In this document: positions 45,727 to 58,401 of the stretch, piece by piece
Position numbering within the stretch: the stretch's first letter is position 1
Layout of the letters: each line of letters opens with the position of its first letter
From: Austropuccinia psidii
Taxonomy: Eukaryota; Basidiomycota; Pucciniomycetes; Pucciniales; Sphaerophragmiaceae
Assembly (NCBI GenBank): GCA_023105745.1
Contig: JALGQZ010000011.1
Span: forward strand, 24,439,975-24,503,974
Direction of reading: 5' to 3'
DNA length: 64,000 bases
Made by a program: the position numbers and the translations under genes
Notes under the pieces: generated by a model
Databases searched by the model: none
Seen by the model: only the letters and a program-made list of their open reading frames with translations
Told to the model about the DNA's origin: nothing

Positions 45727-48702
45727 CTAAGTCAAACAAGATCTTTGACTAGGAGGAAGAAGTGATGTCACTGTTGCTTGAGCTTCCCATTGATTTAAGA
45801 AATCACTGGTGATATATTGTGCTAGTTGATGCTGGGAGGGGGGACGAACAAGTTGAACATCACTAATTGGATTCATGCCTTTAGAAAAAAACGAGTTGAG
45901 GTGAAAAGATAGAATTTTTCCAGACAGGCTCATCTGGAGGTGATGGCTGAACAAGCTGATGAGATATGTTAAAAGAACATAATATAAGCATAGAATTGGA
46001 GATAGAAAAATGACAATGATCTTTGTGAGCAGTGAATAAACCCTTAACACCTAATATTAAGAAATAAACAAATGGAAGAAAATTATGCTGACTATAATAT
46101 TCACTCAATTTCTTTTTAGCTTGGTCCAATTGTGATGCTTGATTGTCCAACAGAGTGATGCTTTGAGGTCTGTGGTTAATGATTAATGAGGAAATTTCAT
46201 CTCTTCCAAGATGTTGATTCTTTGTATTTTTGGGACGTTTACGTTGTTCTGATCGGTTGGGAGGGGAAAGTTCCTCTATGTTTGCCTGTGCTTTGAAAAT
46301 GATGTATGAAATCATAACATCCAAAATTAAATCTTGAAACGACTTGAGTTGTTGATCAGAATTAGCACCCAAATTCTGTTTGGTGTCTATATTGCTAATA
46401 GATGGGTTTGGATTTGGGGGGATGGTTGACATAAGCTTCATTGGTGGAATAGAAGGTCGCTTCAATACTTCAAAGTATGTAAGCATATCCAAATAAGCAT
46501 GTACCTTTCCAGGAGTGGTTGGAGCTGTCATGGGGGGTTTAGGGATACAAAATTAATCCATTGTTGCAGATATAGATGCAGCAATGAGTTTTGCCCAAGC
46601 GATGATGGTGAAGTGGCGTGGTTGGGCCATATAAATGAGATGACAAACAAAAATTGTTTCAGGGTGCTTTTCATTACGAACATGGGGCTCCAGAGAAAAA
46701 GGAATAGATATACTTGGTTCAGGTGATGTAATGTCATCATATATTTGCATGTTGAAAATTTGAGGGGAGACATAAAATTCAGCTTTGGTGGCATTCAAAA
46801 ATGGTGAGCCTGTTCAGAAATAGGATAAGCTTTAATATTTTGTAATGACTAATTATTATAAGGCAACTAACTATGATAACTTAGCTCGTCAATCCATTTG
46901 GTATATGAAGATGAGCATTGGTTGAAGTCAAAATTCCCTTGTGCAGGTTTTTCACAACCCAAAGATTGAAGACTCCATTTAACAAAAGAGTTGATTGCTT
47001 CAAACGTGGTTTGATATTTGGCTTGAGTTGGTCGTCCTGAATTAAACATTTAGAAAATTTTATAAAATTGAGGACGAAATTCATTGGAAAAGATGGAAAA
47101 TTCAACATTGGGGGGAGAGGCTGGTTGGGAAATGGGAGATTGTTTAGTCTCTTCCAATGTGGGAGGATTTTGAGTCTGACAATCAACTTCTTGATTGAGA
47201 TTATTGAGACCTGGTGTTGGGGCATGTAATGGAGGCAATGAACTTGACTCCATTGATTGAGGAGGAACATCATCACATGACAGGGGTGGTGGTTCAATTG
47301 AGGTATCATGTGGGGATGAACGGACACAAGGAGTATGTGCATTTTGTGGTGTTGAAATAGTGGACTGGATTTCCTGGGTGTTAGTTGTAACATTAATTCC
47401 TCCTGCTGAAATAATTGGAGAGACCTGATGAACATCTGCTCTTGAGTGGATAGATGTCTCATTTGAAATACGTAAATTTGATGAGCTCTCACAAATGTTG
47501 CTGTGGTCACTTTGTCCAGAAGGGTTATGACATGGGCTTTCTGTATTGGGGTTCTCTTGATGAGTTTGTTCTTCCTCAGAGAATATTGGTGGGAAATCAG
47601 ACCCATGAGATTGGGAAACCATTAAAGTAGGTGAATGAAGAGGAGTATCAGGGGATGGAAGGTCATTGGGATGTGCTTGCAATAACAATTGAGGATTGAT
47701 AGATTGGGGTGGGCTGGAAACAATGGGGACAAAAGGTGTATTTGTGGGAGGAATCATGGAGACAACCTGTTGGGTATTATTAATAGTGACAGATTGTTGC
47801 ATGAAACAACAAATATTTGGTGGTGGTTTATTTTGAATTTTCCTTTTTTTCTTGTGATTTCCATCAGGAACAACCTCTTCTGGAAGGGATGATTGGGATG
47901 AGCGTATGGAAGGAACTTCTCTCTCAATAACTTCAACATTGCCATCTACCAGACCGATTGATTGTGATGAAGACAATTCTACAATAAGGGAGATCAAATT
48001 AATACAAAATTGAGGAAAGACATGAAGAATAATAATTACCATGTTCTTTTTGAGAAATCAATGTAAGGCCCTTTTTCAAATAATCCTTAATCTCAATTGA
48101 TACAGGATTCTTTTCAGCTTCAGAAAGGGCATTATTGAGGATTTTCTTGATACGGTGGTGGTTGAGAGAAAATTCTTCACGCGAGAGGCGAGTTAGCTCA
48201 GAAGATAGAATTGGTGAGATGGATTGTACTTGAGTGGGTGGGTTATTCATGTTGAATTCTATGAATGAGGGTGGTGGAAGGGTTCGTGGAGTATTTGGGT
48301 GTGGATTACACAAACTCATGTCTGGTGTGTTTGTGATATCTAATATTTTGGGTAAAATATAATATTAAAATATGTTGAGGATGAGATTAGGTGGGGAAGA
48401 AAAAATTTACCAAGTTGAAAGGGGGTTCTATTTATGTTGTTTGGTGGGGGGCAGGGCAAGATGTGAGGATGACTAATAGGAGCTGGTGGGACTAGATTGG
48501 GAGAATTGAGGTAGTGAAAAAGATCGTAACATTCCTGAGGTTCAGTGCTTTGGTTTGGGGTGGAAAATGAATTGATGGATGAATGGGATGGTGCCTCATT
48601 TTAATAAGATAAAGATGAATTAAAATCCGTGTTATTTGAAAAAACCCTATGAAACATTTCATCAAATGACACATCGGAATCAGGTGGTTGGGATGGATTC
48701 AT
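45727..48702 (-). pseudogene. Diverged relative of gene B with a long Pro/Ser-rich N-terminus, mildly broken
   Basis: The minus-strand gene starts MNPSQPPDSDVSFDEMF. Exons joined by short introns (about 48335-48410, 47980-48042, a 39-nt intron near 47045-47083, and 46803-46865) give a Pro/Ser/Thr-rich N-terminal half with a basic KKKRK patch. The C-terminal half parallels gene B: YTKWIDEL against ITKWLVDL; QIFNMQIYDD against DIFSPKKYDP; IIAWAKLIAASISA against QFWANLILESISVSA; ILDVMISYIIFKAQ against ILHLMISYVLILAH; FLILGVKGLF against FLAFGVRGLM; DEPVWKNS against YEPIWKRT. Defects are a TAA at 48601-48603, a TAA at 46553-46555 and a shift at an A7 run (45885-45891). Function unknown. Confidence 0.55.
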
Positions 48703-49029
48703 AGTATTGGGTAATCATATTGGGAGGAGAGGGATTTGAATGGCCAACAGAAGCTAAAAACACAGGCGAAACAGCTCTATTTATATTGCAGGTCCCAATT
48801 AAGTGAAGTGGGGGTGTAGCCCATAGAAATAGAGCAGAAATGAGTTTTGTCGTTTCAAAGGAAAGAAATATGCAGATCCTCTAGACATAAAGCAAAATTA
48901 CACATTTAGCACAGGATTAAGTGTCAGGAAATGTGTATATTTAGAATAATCCTTCAATTACATGGGTGATTAGATTGGATGGTACAGTCACACCTATAGG
49001 TGGGTGAGAGATTTAGCCCACCAGTAATG
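48703..49029. other. Spacer before the palindromic array
   Basis: This is presumably the promoter side of the minus-strand gene. No ORF; the first degenerate array motifs appear near 49030. Confidence 0.4.
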
Positions 49030-52000
49030 ATGTACACAGGTGGTAAAATAATGACTGCCGGTCATAATTTCTACCACTTGCCAACCAATTATGGCTGTAA
49101 TTGGTTTGTCTCTTGGGAATTTCATCAGACCCATTCAGATACAGAAAAACCTGTATCTCAGTGAGGTCCAGAGACAATACAGCTTTGGCTGTAATTGTAC
49201 ACAGGTGGTCAAATTATGACCGCCGGTCATAATTTGTACCACTTGCAAACCAATTACGGCCGTAATTGGTTTGTCTCTTGTGACTTTTGTCAGACCCACT
49301 CAGATACAGAAAAACCTGTATCTGAATGAGGTCCAGAGACAATAAAGCTTTGGCTGTAATCATACACAGGTGGTCAACTTATGACCGGTGGTCATAATTT
49401 GGATCTACTTGCAAACCAATTACGGCCGTACTTCGTTTGTCTCCTGGAAGTTTAATCAGACCCATTCAGAAACAGAAAAAACTTTATCTGAATGAGGTCC
49501 AGAGACAATAAAGCTTTGGCTGTAATCATACACAGGTGGTCATAATTTGGATCTACTTGCAAACCAATTACGGCGTAATTGGTTTGTCTCCTGGAAATTT
49601 AATCAGACCCATTCAGATACAGAAAAAACTGTATCTGAATGAGGTCCAGAGAGAATAAAGCTTTGGCTGTAATCATATATAGGTGGACAAATTATGACCG
49701 CCAGTCATAATTTGTCCCACTTGCAAGCCAATTACGGCCGTAATTGGTTTGTCCCTTGGCAATTTCATCAGACCAATTCAGATACAGAAAAAATTCTATC
49801 TGAATGAGGTCCAGTCAGAATACAGCTTTGGCTGTAATAATACACAGGTGGTCAAATTATGACCGCCGGTCATAATTTGTACCACCTGCAAACCAATTAC
49901 GGCCGTAATTGGTTTGTCTCTTGGGAATTTCATCAGACCCATTCAGATACAGAAAAAACTGTATCTGAATGAGGCCCAGAGACAATACAGCTTTGGATGT
50001 AATCATATACAGGTGGTCAAATTATGACCGGCGGTCATAATTTGGATCCACTTGCAAACGAATTACGGCCGTAATTAGTTTGTACCACTTGCAAACCAAT
50101 TACGGCCGTAATTGGTTTGTCTCTTGGGAATTTCATCAGACCCATTCAGATACAGAAAAAACTGTATCTGAATGAGGTCCAGAGACAATAAAGCTTTGGC
50201 TGTAATCATACACAGGTGGTCAACTTATGAACGGTGGTCATAATTTGGATCTACTTGCAAACCAATTACGGCCGTAATTGGTTTGTCTCCTGGAAATTTA
50301 ATCAGACCCATTCAGATACAGAAAAAACTGTATCTGAATGAGGTCCAGAGAGAATACAGCTTTGGCTGTAATCATATATAGGTGGACAAATTATGACCGC
50401 CAGTCATAATTTGTCCCACTTGCAAAGCAATTACAGCCGTAATTGGTTTGTCCCTTGGGAATTTCATCAGACCCATTCAGATACAGAAAAAACTGTATCT
50501 GAATGAGGTCCAGTCAGAATACACCTTTGGCTGTAATCATACACAGGTGGTCAAATTATGACCGCCGGTCATAATTTGTACCACTTGCAAACCAATTACG
50601 GCTGTAATTGGTTTTTCTCTTGGGAATTTCATCAGACCCATTCAGATACAGAAAAAACTGTATCTGAATGAGGTCCAGAGACAATACAGCTTTGGCTGTA
50701 ATCATATACAGCTGATCAAATTATGACCGGCGGTCATAATTTGTACCACTTGCAAACCAATTATGGCCATAATTGGTTTGTCTCCTTGAAATCCCATCAG
50801 AACCATTCAGATACAGGAAAAACTGTATCTGAATGAGGTCCAAAGACAATAAAGATTTGGCTGGAAATTTAATCACACCCATTCAGATACAGAAAAAATT
50901 GTATCTTAATGAGGTCCAGAGAGAATACAGCTTTGGCTGTAATCATATATAGGTGGTCAAATTATGACCGCCGGTCATAATTTGTACCACTTGCCATCCA
51001 ATTACGGCCGTAATTGGTTTTTCTCCTGGAAATTTAATCAGACCCATTCAGATACAGAAAAAACTGTATCTGAATGAGGTCCAGAGACAATAAAGCTTTG
51101 GCTGTAATCATACACAGGTGGTCATAATTTGGATCTACTTGCAAACCAATTACGGCCATAATTGGTTTTTCTCCTGGAAATTTAATCAGACCCATTCAGA
51201 TACAGAAAAAACTGTATCTGAATGAGGTCCAGAGAGAATACAGCTTTGGCTGTAATCATATATAGGTGGACAAATTATGACCGCCAGTCATAATTTGTCC
51301 CACTTGCAAAGCAATTACGGCCATAATTGGTTTGTCCCTTGGGAATTTCATCAGAACCATTCAGATACAGAAAAAACTGTATCTGAATGAGGTCCAGTCA
51401 GAATACACCTTTGGCTGTAATCATACACAGGTGGTCAAATTATGACCGCCGGTCATAATTTGTACCACTTGCAAACCAATTACAGCTGTAATTGGTTTGT
51501 CTCTTGGGAATTTCATGAGACCCATTCAAATACAGAAAAAAATGTATCTGAATGAGGTCCAGAGACAATACAGCTTTGGATGTAATCATATACAGGTGGT
51601 CAGATTATGACCGGCGGTCATAATTTGGATCCACTTGCAAACGAATTATGGCTGTAATTAGCTTGTACCACTTGCAAACCAATTACGGCCGTAATTGGTT
51701 TGTCCCCTTGAAATCCAATCAGACCCATTCAGATACAGAAAAAACTGTATCTCAATGAGGTCCAGAGACAATACAGCTTTGGCTGTAATCATATACAGCT
51801 GGTCAAATTATGACCGGCGGTCATAATTTGTACCACTTGCAAACCAATTATGGCCGTAATTGGTTTGTCTCCTTGAAATCCCATCAGAACCATTCAGATA
51901 CAGAGAAAACTGTATCTGAATGAGGCCCAGGCACAATACAGCTTTGGCTGTAATTGTACACAGGTGGTCAAATTATGACCGCCGGTCATAATTTGTACCA

Positions 52001-52098
52001 CTTGCCATCCAATTACAGCCGTAATTGGACTGTCTCTTGGGAATTTCATCAGAATCACTCAGATACAGAAAAACCTGTATCTGAATGAAGTCTATAGG
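49030..52098. repeat. Palindromic tandem array: about 18 units of about 165 bp, four dyads per unit
   Basis: Each unit contains, in order: a dyad with 13-bp arms CAAATTATGACCG/CGGTCATAATTTG around one base; a 26-bp palindrome with arm AAACCAATTACGG; a stem with 13-bp arms CATTCAGATACAG/CTGTATCTGAATG around an A-rich loop; and TACAGC-TTTG-GCTGTA. Second-dyad positions (about 49083, 49247, 49413, 49561, 49725, 49890, 50056, 50259, 50424, 50589, 50754, 50996, 51143, 51308, 51473, 51639, 51840, 52005) give the period; partial duplications occur at about 50092 and 51673. The array ends about 150 bp before the transposase start. Subterminal transposase-binding repeats are a reasonable idea, not shown. 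Confidence 0.9.
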
Positions 52099-52251
52099 GG
52101 CATAATTGGCTTCTATGTTTGCAAAATCAAAGATGCTCAAATATAAATAAAGCTTTGCTTGTGTCCACTTTGCCCCCCAAAACATTCCTCATAACCGCCC
52201 TACTCCATATCAATTTCTGGGCCCTTTTTGCTCATTCCCCACAAATTTTCA

Positions 52252-55200
52252 TGGTGCAAAAAATGGGTCGCCCCAAAAAAATTTGCACTTGTCACGAGCT
52301 TGGCTGTCACAATCAATGTTATGAAGATTTGAACAATATTGTTCAGCATGGAAGACCTATGTCTGACCCAGTGTGGAAGACACATCAATTGGAACTACTC
52401 AAACTCAGGAGACCCCAGCCTTTGGTTGATCAGATGGTTTTAGCCCAAAATATTGAAAATGTAAGTACTCTTTCCCTCATTCATTTCAATTATTCAACAT
52501 TACTTCAATCTAATTTTCCCCAATCTTTTGGCACAGCCAACACAGAAAGCCCATGAATGCTCTCAAATTGAACAGATATGTCGTCAGAATAATGAAAGAA
52601 ATTTACTTTTTGATACCAAAAAATATGAAAACAAGACCTTTAAATTTATTGACTCTCATTCTCTTAAAGTTTTGGCTCAAGCTTCCAGCCTATACCTCAA
52701 GAATGGAATGTCCAGAGATAGCATCAAAAAATTTCTTCTATCAGAAAGGGAAAAGATAACTAGCCTTGCAGAGAAATTCAATTTTGATGGATTATCCATT
52801 GCTAAAGAAATTCCACTTTTGATTGAAACTATTTTGGTTCAGCTGGGCATATCCATGCACTTTGAAAAAAAGATTTGCTGTCCAGAATGCTTCAGTTTGT
52901 ATGATCTGACTGCAATGGGGCACATCAACAAACAGTGTACATCCAAATTTATTCAACCTTTTCCTTCCTCCATTGTCAAATTAGGATCTCTTGCAAGAAA
53001 AGAATGTGGTTCTATTTTATTTAAAACTGATGACAAGAATGATACTTCACTTCAAAAACCAATCTGTACCTTTACATACCAGTCCTTGAAAAAATGGTTG
53101 GCCTCCCATATGTGGATTCCTGGCTTTGAAAAGCTATTAAATGCTCACAATACCCATAACTCTCAAACAGACCCTAAAGTTATTTCTGATATTTGGCATA
53201 GCAAAATTTGGAACACATTCAAATCTTCCCCGCGTAGTAAACAAGCATTCATAAGTAGACCAGGTAATTTGATATTTAGCTTATATGTAGATTGGTTCAA
53301 TCCATTCAGTAAAAAAGGGACTGCAAAATCCATTTCAATTGGGTCAATTCTTCTCACTTGTTTGAATCTTCCTCCAAGTGAACATCACAAAGAGGAGAAC
53401 ATGTTTTTGTATGCAATAATTCCGGGTCCCAAAGAGCCATCTCTTGATCAAATGAATTCAATCTTGGAGCCTCTTTTGATTGAGCTTCAAATGTTATGGA
53501 ATGGTATTTGGTTTTCCAATACCCACGACCTTCCACAGGGTAGACTTATTAGAGTGGCTTTATTATCTTTAATAGCAGATCTTCCTGCTCTACGTAAAGT
53601 GGCTGGATTTGCCTCTCATTCGGCCAATCGATTTTGCTCCTTTTGTAATATTACAAGGGTTGACATCAATGAAATAGATATTTCGAAATTTGAAACAAGC
53701 ACACATGAAAATCATATTTCCAAGGCAAATGAATGGCTCCAACTTCAAACCAAAAAGGAACAAGATGAATTTGTAAAATCACATGGTGTCCGGTGGAGTA
53801 TTCTAAATAAGCTAGATTACTGGAGACCAATTGACTTTTGTGGCATAGATATTATGCATTGTTTGATTTTAGGGGATATCAAAGACTATTGCATATCATT
53901 CCTCAAGGTGGGGTTGGCTGGTCACGAGTTAGAGCTTCAAAGGAAAAAGAAAAGTTTTTTGGCACACTCAAATACATACAAATATCCTTTTTGTTTATTG
54001 GGGCGACCAAGAAAAAGGAAAAATGAAGATGACAATGATTCTGAAAAAACAAGTAGACCCAAGAAACAAAACCTTACAAGAGCTAATCTTGCCCGCATTC
54101 GACCTTGTACATCCCAAAGGCACAAAGGCTCTAGTGAAGCCTCCAGGACCAAAAGTGATCAAACTGCAAAAAGCAACAGAACTTCAAACTCCAGGTATTC
54201 CCTTAGATCCCAGACAACCACTTCTACAGTACTCAGCTTATTACCTTTTACACATGGTAGTGACTCATTGGTTCCTTCTGATTTATCTTCTGATGATAAT
54301 CAGGATTTAAATCCAATGGGGGATGAAACTCCAAGATTAAAAAAAATGATTTAGAGGTACTTCAAAAAGTCATTGATCAAACAAAAGTCCCATCATGGTT
54401 TGCTCGTCTACCCAGAAAATTTGGTTTCAAAAACATTCAGACACTCAAAGCAGCGGAGTGGCAAATCTTGATGACATTTTATTTACCATTGGCACTTGTA
54501 CCACTATGGAGTTCACAAATACCTGACAGGGAGGAAAGGGTAAAATGCCCAGGGAACTACCTCCATAAGGATCTTCTACTCAAATCACTAATTTCATTAG
54601 TTACATTAACAAACATGTTACTCAGGACAAGAATTCATGAAGAAGACCTGGATAAGATTGAAAGTACTCCAAAGATCTATTGTCAAACACTTCGTTTGGG
54701 TTGGTCAATGATAAACTCCAAACCTAATCTACACCTAACACAACATTTACCCAAGGTTATCAAGGAGCTAGGGGCACCAAGAAGCGTAGCTGTGTGGGCA
54801 TATGAAAGAATGAACCGTATATTTGGGGATATACCACGGAATAATAAGCCATGTTGAGTTTGAATTATATATCTATATGTCAAAAAATCACCCTCACAAT
54901 ACTTATCCACATATAACCAATTGTAGCTGAGATCTCCCAAACAATACTGAAAAGATGGATATCTAAAGTACAATATCAATGGATGTCCAAATTGCCTAAT
55001 CTTCAACAAAGAGTTGGTAGGAACAATCCCCTCATTTCTCTGCATTTTTTTTTTTCATCAATCAAAAAATATCAGTACCAGTCATACAATTCAATTGCAT
55101 GATGATATTTTTCAACAGTGGAAACTACTAGCTTCAAGAGATTTAAGGGATGTTGTAAACCTCTTTGAATGCAAAAAGTAAATAATTTTTGAAAAAAAAA

Positions 55201-55644
55201 GGTATTGTAATGTAAAATCACATGTTGAAGACAGTATCATAGAGTATAGCATTAATAATGCGAAATCATTGGGCCATATTGATAATATTGTCACATTAGT
55301 TGGAGGTGATCCTGACATATGGTGGTTAATAATCAAACCTTTCAAGAAGCTTGAAAATAATGAAATAGAAAAAGACCCTTTACATCTTTTTCCAGATCTC
55401 AATTGTTCTATTCTATTGGACCAGACAGAGGATGCCACAATCATCAACTCTCAATCAGTTTTGGGTCATGCTGCAAGCCTCAAGAATCCTCCTGGAAGCT
55501 TTGGAATTGATCAGGCTACACTCTGCTTGGTATCTCTACATTCATCAGTAAGTGATTCAGTGGACTTCCACTCATTATCTCATATATTTTAACATTTTCT
55601 TACCATTTCCTTTCAAACCTTGCCAGAAATGGATAGGTGATTGA
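52252..55644 (+). CDS. Tnp2-type transposase (CACTA-like), nearly intact
   Basis: The start MVQKMGRPKKICTCHELGC (52252) opens a Cys-rich finger-like N-terminus seen in basidiomycete Tnp2 proteins. A 76-nt intron (52461-52536) follows. The large exon carries LIFSLYVDWFNPFSKKG, ILLTCLNLPPSEH, YAIIPGPKEPSLDQMN, DLPALRKVAGFASHS, RFCSFCN and FCGIDIMHCLILGDIKDYC, then a Lys/Arg-rich linker (RPRKRKNEDD). The frame breaks at an A8 run (54339-54346) and resumes with a conserved C-terminal region (VPSWFARLPRKFG, FYLPLALVPLWSS, HLTQHLPKVIKELGAPRSV). An intron at 54853-54926 fits, the frame near 55180-55270 is less clear, and a last intron at 55549-55626 leads to a TGA at 55644. The protein should bind element ends and cut and paste DNA in the nucleus. 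The single shift may be an assembly error. Confidence 0.8.
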
Positions 55645-56005
55645 AGCACCGCACCCCTTTCAGCCTTAGGCTTCCTTATCAATGCTCACTAAAGATTTCT
55701 TTGGAGGAAAAACACTACTTTTTCCTTTGTTGATATTGTTATATGCTATTAAATGAAGTTTTTTTCAGAAAAATTCACTCCAATCCCTTTTAAAAGAGAT
55801 TTAAATTGTCAATCTACCATATTTCAGCCTCCCAAACATCTTTCAAGACATAATTTGGCTTTTTGGTGCTGGATAGAACAGGTTTGAAAAAATTTTTATA
55901 TAAACTATCTCTTCTCCACCAAAAATGTCTGTATTTCCACTTCACCAAACTGCCTTAAGCTTTCCTGAGCTCTCTCATCCACCAAATTCATTCTCATATG
56001 TTGAA
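55645..56005. other. Spacer between Tnp2 and gene A
   Basis: AT-rich sequence with no ORF. It probably includes the Tnp2 3' end and the gene A promoter. Copy 1 has no counterpart within the window because the G1 LTR replaces it at 2308. Confidence 0.5.
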
Positions 56006-56101
56006 TCCTTACTCCAACTCTGTTTAAAATCCTCAAACTTTCTTTGATATAATTACCTCATTTTCCTCAACTTAACTCCACTTCTTTAATTTGATATTAC
56101 A

Positions 56102-57731
56102 ATGTCTTCCAATGCAATGGGTGGCTCCCCCTCCGCATTCCACAGAGAAAATTCTGGATCCTCATCACAAAACCCACCAACAGAGGGTGACTCAATAATT
56201 AACTCAGATGAAGAAAACCATGAAAGCATCCATACTGACTCTACTGGACAGAAATCCATCTTTCTGCAAGATTTGGAAAGACTTGGAATAGAGGATGCCG
56301 TTGCACAGAATGCCAGTCAGGAGGGACAAGAGGAAATAACATCCGGTGGTGAGTATCTTTCCTAAAGCTGATTGGAAATTACTAAATGATTTGGTTTTCA
56401 GTTGTTGGAGTAGAATTCCGGATTCAACAAGAAGAGGACCAACAACGGGCTAAAAATAATAAGAGAATTTTGCAAGGGAGAAATCACCTCTTTACAAGAT
56501 TGGTAACAAAGAACAATCTTCCAAGTCAGGCATCCACCGAATCAGTCCACTTGCGAGAATTTATTTACTTCTTAATGGGTATGCCACCTTCTGTAGATCA
56601 CTTCCCACCAAATCCTACCAATGATGAAGAGGAATTTCATATTCATTGGGTCAAAAATCGAGCTAAACACATCAAGACCCATTTGGAAACCTTTGAATAT
56701 GGACTGTGAGATCATCCAATTAGTGAGCGCAAAATTCTGGTCAAACAAGAAATCACCTCTATATCTCAACGATTGCAGCCACCTGAATTTAAACTAAGTC
56801 GTGATGTTCTCAATAACAAGATCAAGGTCTCAATAGTTGAAAAGCGTGCTTGTGAAAAGGAATGCCAGCTAGTAGGCCTCAAGAGAATTACCTTCCACTG
56901 GGGAACCTCATTCAATAACTCCACTTGGAATGCAGCCATAGGCGACATTATCTCCAAACATTTTTTCAATTGGAGCCAGACTCAACCTAGCTTAAATATC
57001 AACAATCCTGATCAACTAAACCTATTAATTGAACATTGGGTCAATGGAAGGGGTAAAGAAATGAAAAAGCTTTCAAAACTTGGCCAGGCTGCAGAGGAGG
57101 TTAAATTTCAAAAAGCTAAGAAATCCAAAAACACTATAGGGAGGCAGAATGTACGTGCTCATTCTTTTGTTAGACATACACCAAACTCTAATATCACTTT
57201 CATATTCAGGTTACAGCTGCCCGTTTCAAAATAGCACGTCAATTATTCCCTCAAAACAATGATTTCTCTGCAATATATACTGATATAAAAGCAACTTCAG
57301 ATGTAGAGGATAATTCTGACTTGGGGAAAGCACCAAAAAGACTTGTTGGAGTTTGGCGTAGTGAAGCTTTGACCTTGTGTACAAGGCAATTGGATCTAGC
57401 AATGACCCTTGGTGCCAAAACCCAGCTTGAAAAGAATAGAGTTCAACGTATGCTTTATAGGGATGGAGAGAAATTAGACTATAATTCTGATTTAACTAAT
57501 GTCCCACATTGCTTACCTTTAGATTGTTATTCCACAATATACTTAAACACAATTTCAGAAGTTGAAAGAAACCACTTACTGGTAAAAGAACAGATTGGAC
57601 TCCAAAATATTTTATTAGAGATTGAGGCCAAGACAAAAAGGGGACGTCCCATCATACAGAGGCCAGGAAGATCTTCTCTCAGTGGAATTGAAGCTGGTTC
57701 AAGTAGTCATAATTGTATGAATCCTGAATAA
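56102..57731 (+). pseudogene. Gene A, copy 2: lineage-specific protein, one nonsense codon
   Basis: It starts MSSNAMGGSPSAFHREN. Introns at 56349-56401 and 57151-57209 keep one frame throughout. The protein has a Ser-rich, acidic N-terminus, a helical middle (ERKILVKQEITSISQRLQ), the block ECQLVGLKRITFHWGTSF with STWNAAI, LLIEHWVNGRGKEMKKL, a Lys-rich stretch, ATSDVEDNSD, then VGVWRSEAL, RQLD, KNRVQRML and NVPHCLP. The only defect I see is TGA at 56707-56709, where copy 1 has AGA (Arg). The block order recalls a large family of unknown function in rust genomes. Gene C is a paralogue. No catalytic motif is visible; the many basic residues would suit a nucleic-acid-binding protein, but that is a guess. 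Confidence 0.65.
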
Positions 57732-58401
57732 TGGCTAGTCCCTTTTTGTATCCAAGCTTAGAGTTTTGTAATAGATGTATTTGGAAATATAATTATAGAT
57801 AAATTATTTTAACCATTCACCAATTGAGTGAACTAATAATGAATTCAAAAGATACCTTTCAAAATAATGACTGGCAGTCATAAAATGAGTATCTTTGTAG
57901 TGTATTTGAGAGCTGAAGTGTCCTATATGTTTGCCAAGCTTAGAGTTTAGTAATAAATGTAATTCAAAAGAAAACATGATTTAAAATATTTTAAAAAGTC
58001 ACCCATTGTCAGAATTTATAATTTAGCCACAATGTGGGTTTTCACAATTATGACCATCAGTCATAAATTTGTTATTTATTTAATGTTTTCAAAGCTGAAC
58101 TGTGCTATAGGTTCTCAACATTATTTAATATATAAGCCTCTTATATATGCCTGCTTTGGTTTTCATTTGTCCCCAAGCTATTATATATTGAGAAATGCTC
58201 AAACAAAAATATTGACATTTATCCAAAGTTATCATTATATATGCCTTCCCAAAATCCTACATTCCATAATAGTACAATCTGTCTTGAACACTATAAAGAA
58301 TGCCCACCTTCTATTTTTTTCAATTTCATTTCAAAAATAAATTTAAAAACTTATTTATAATAATTAACCCTCAGTCAATTTCAAATAATCACTGCTCCAA
58401 A

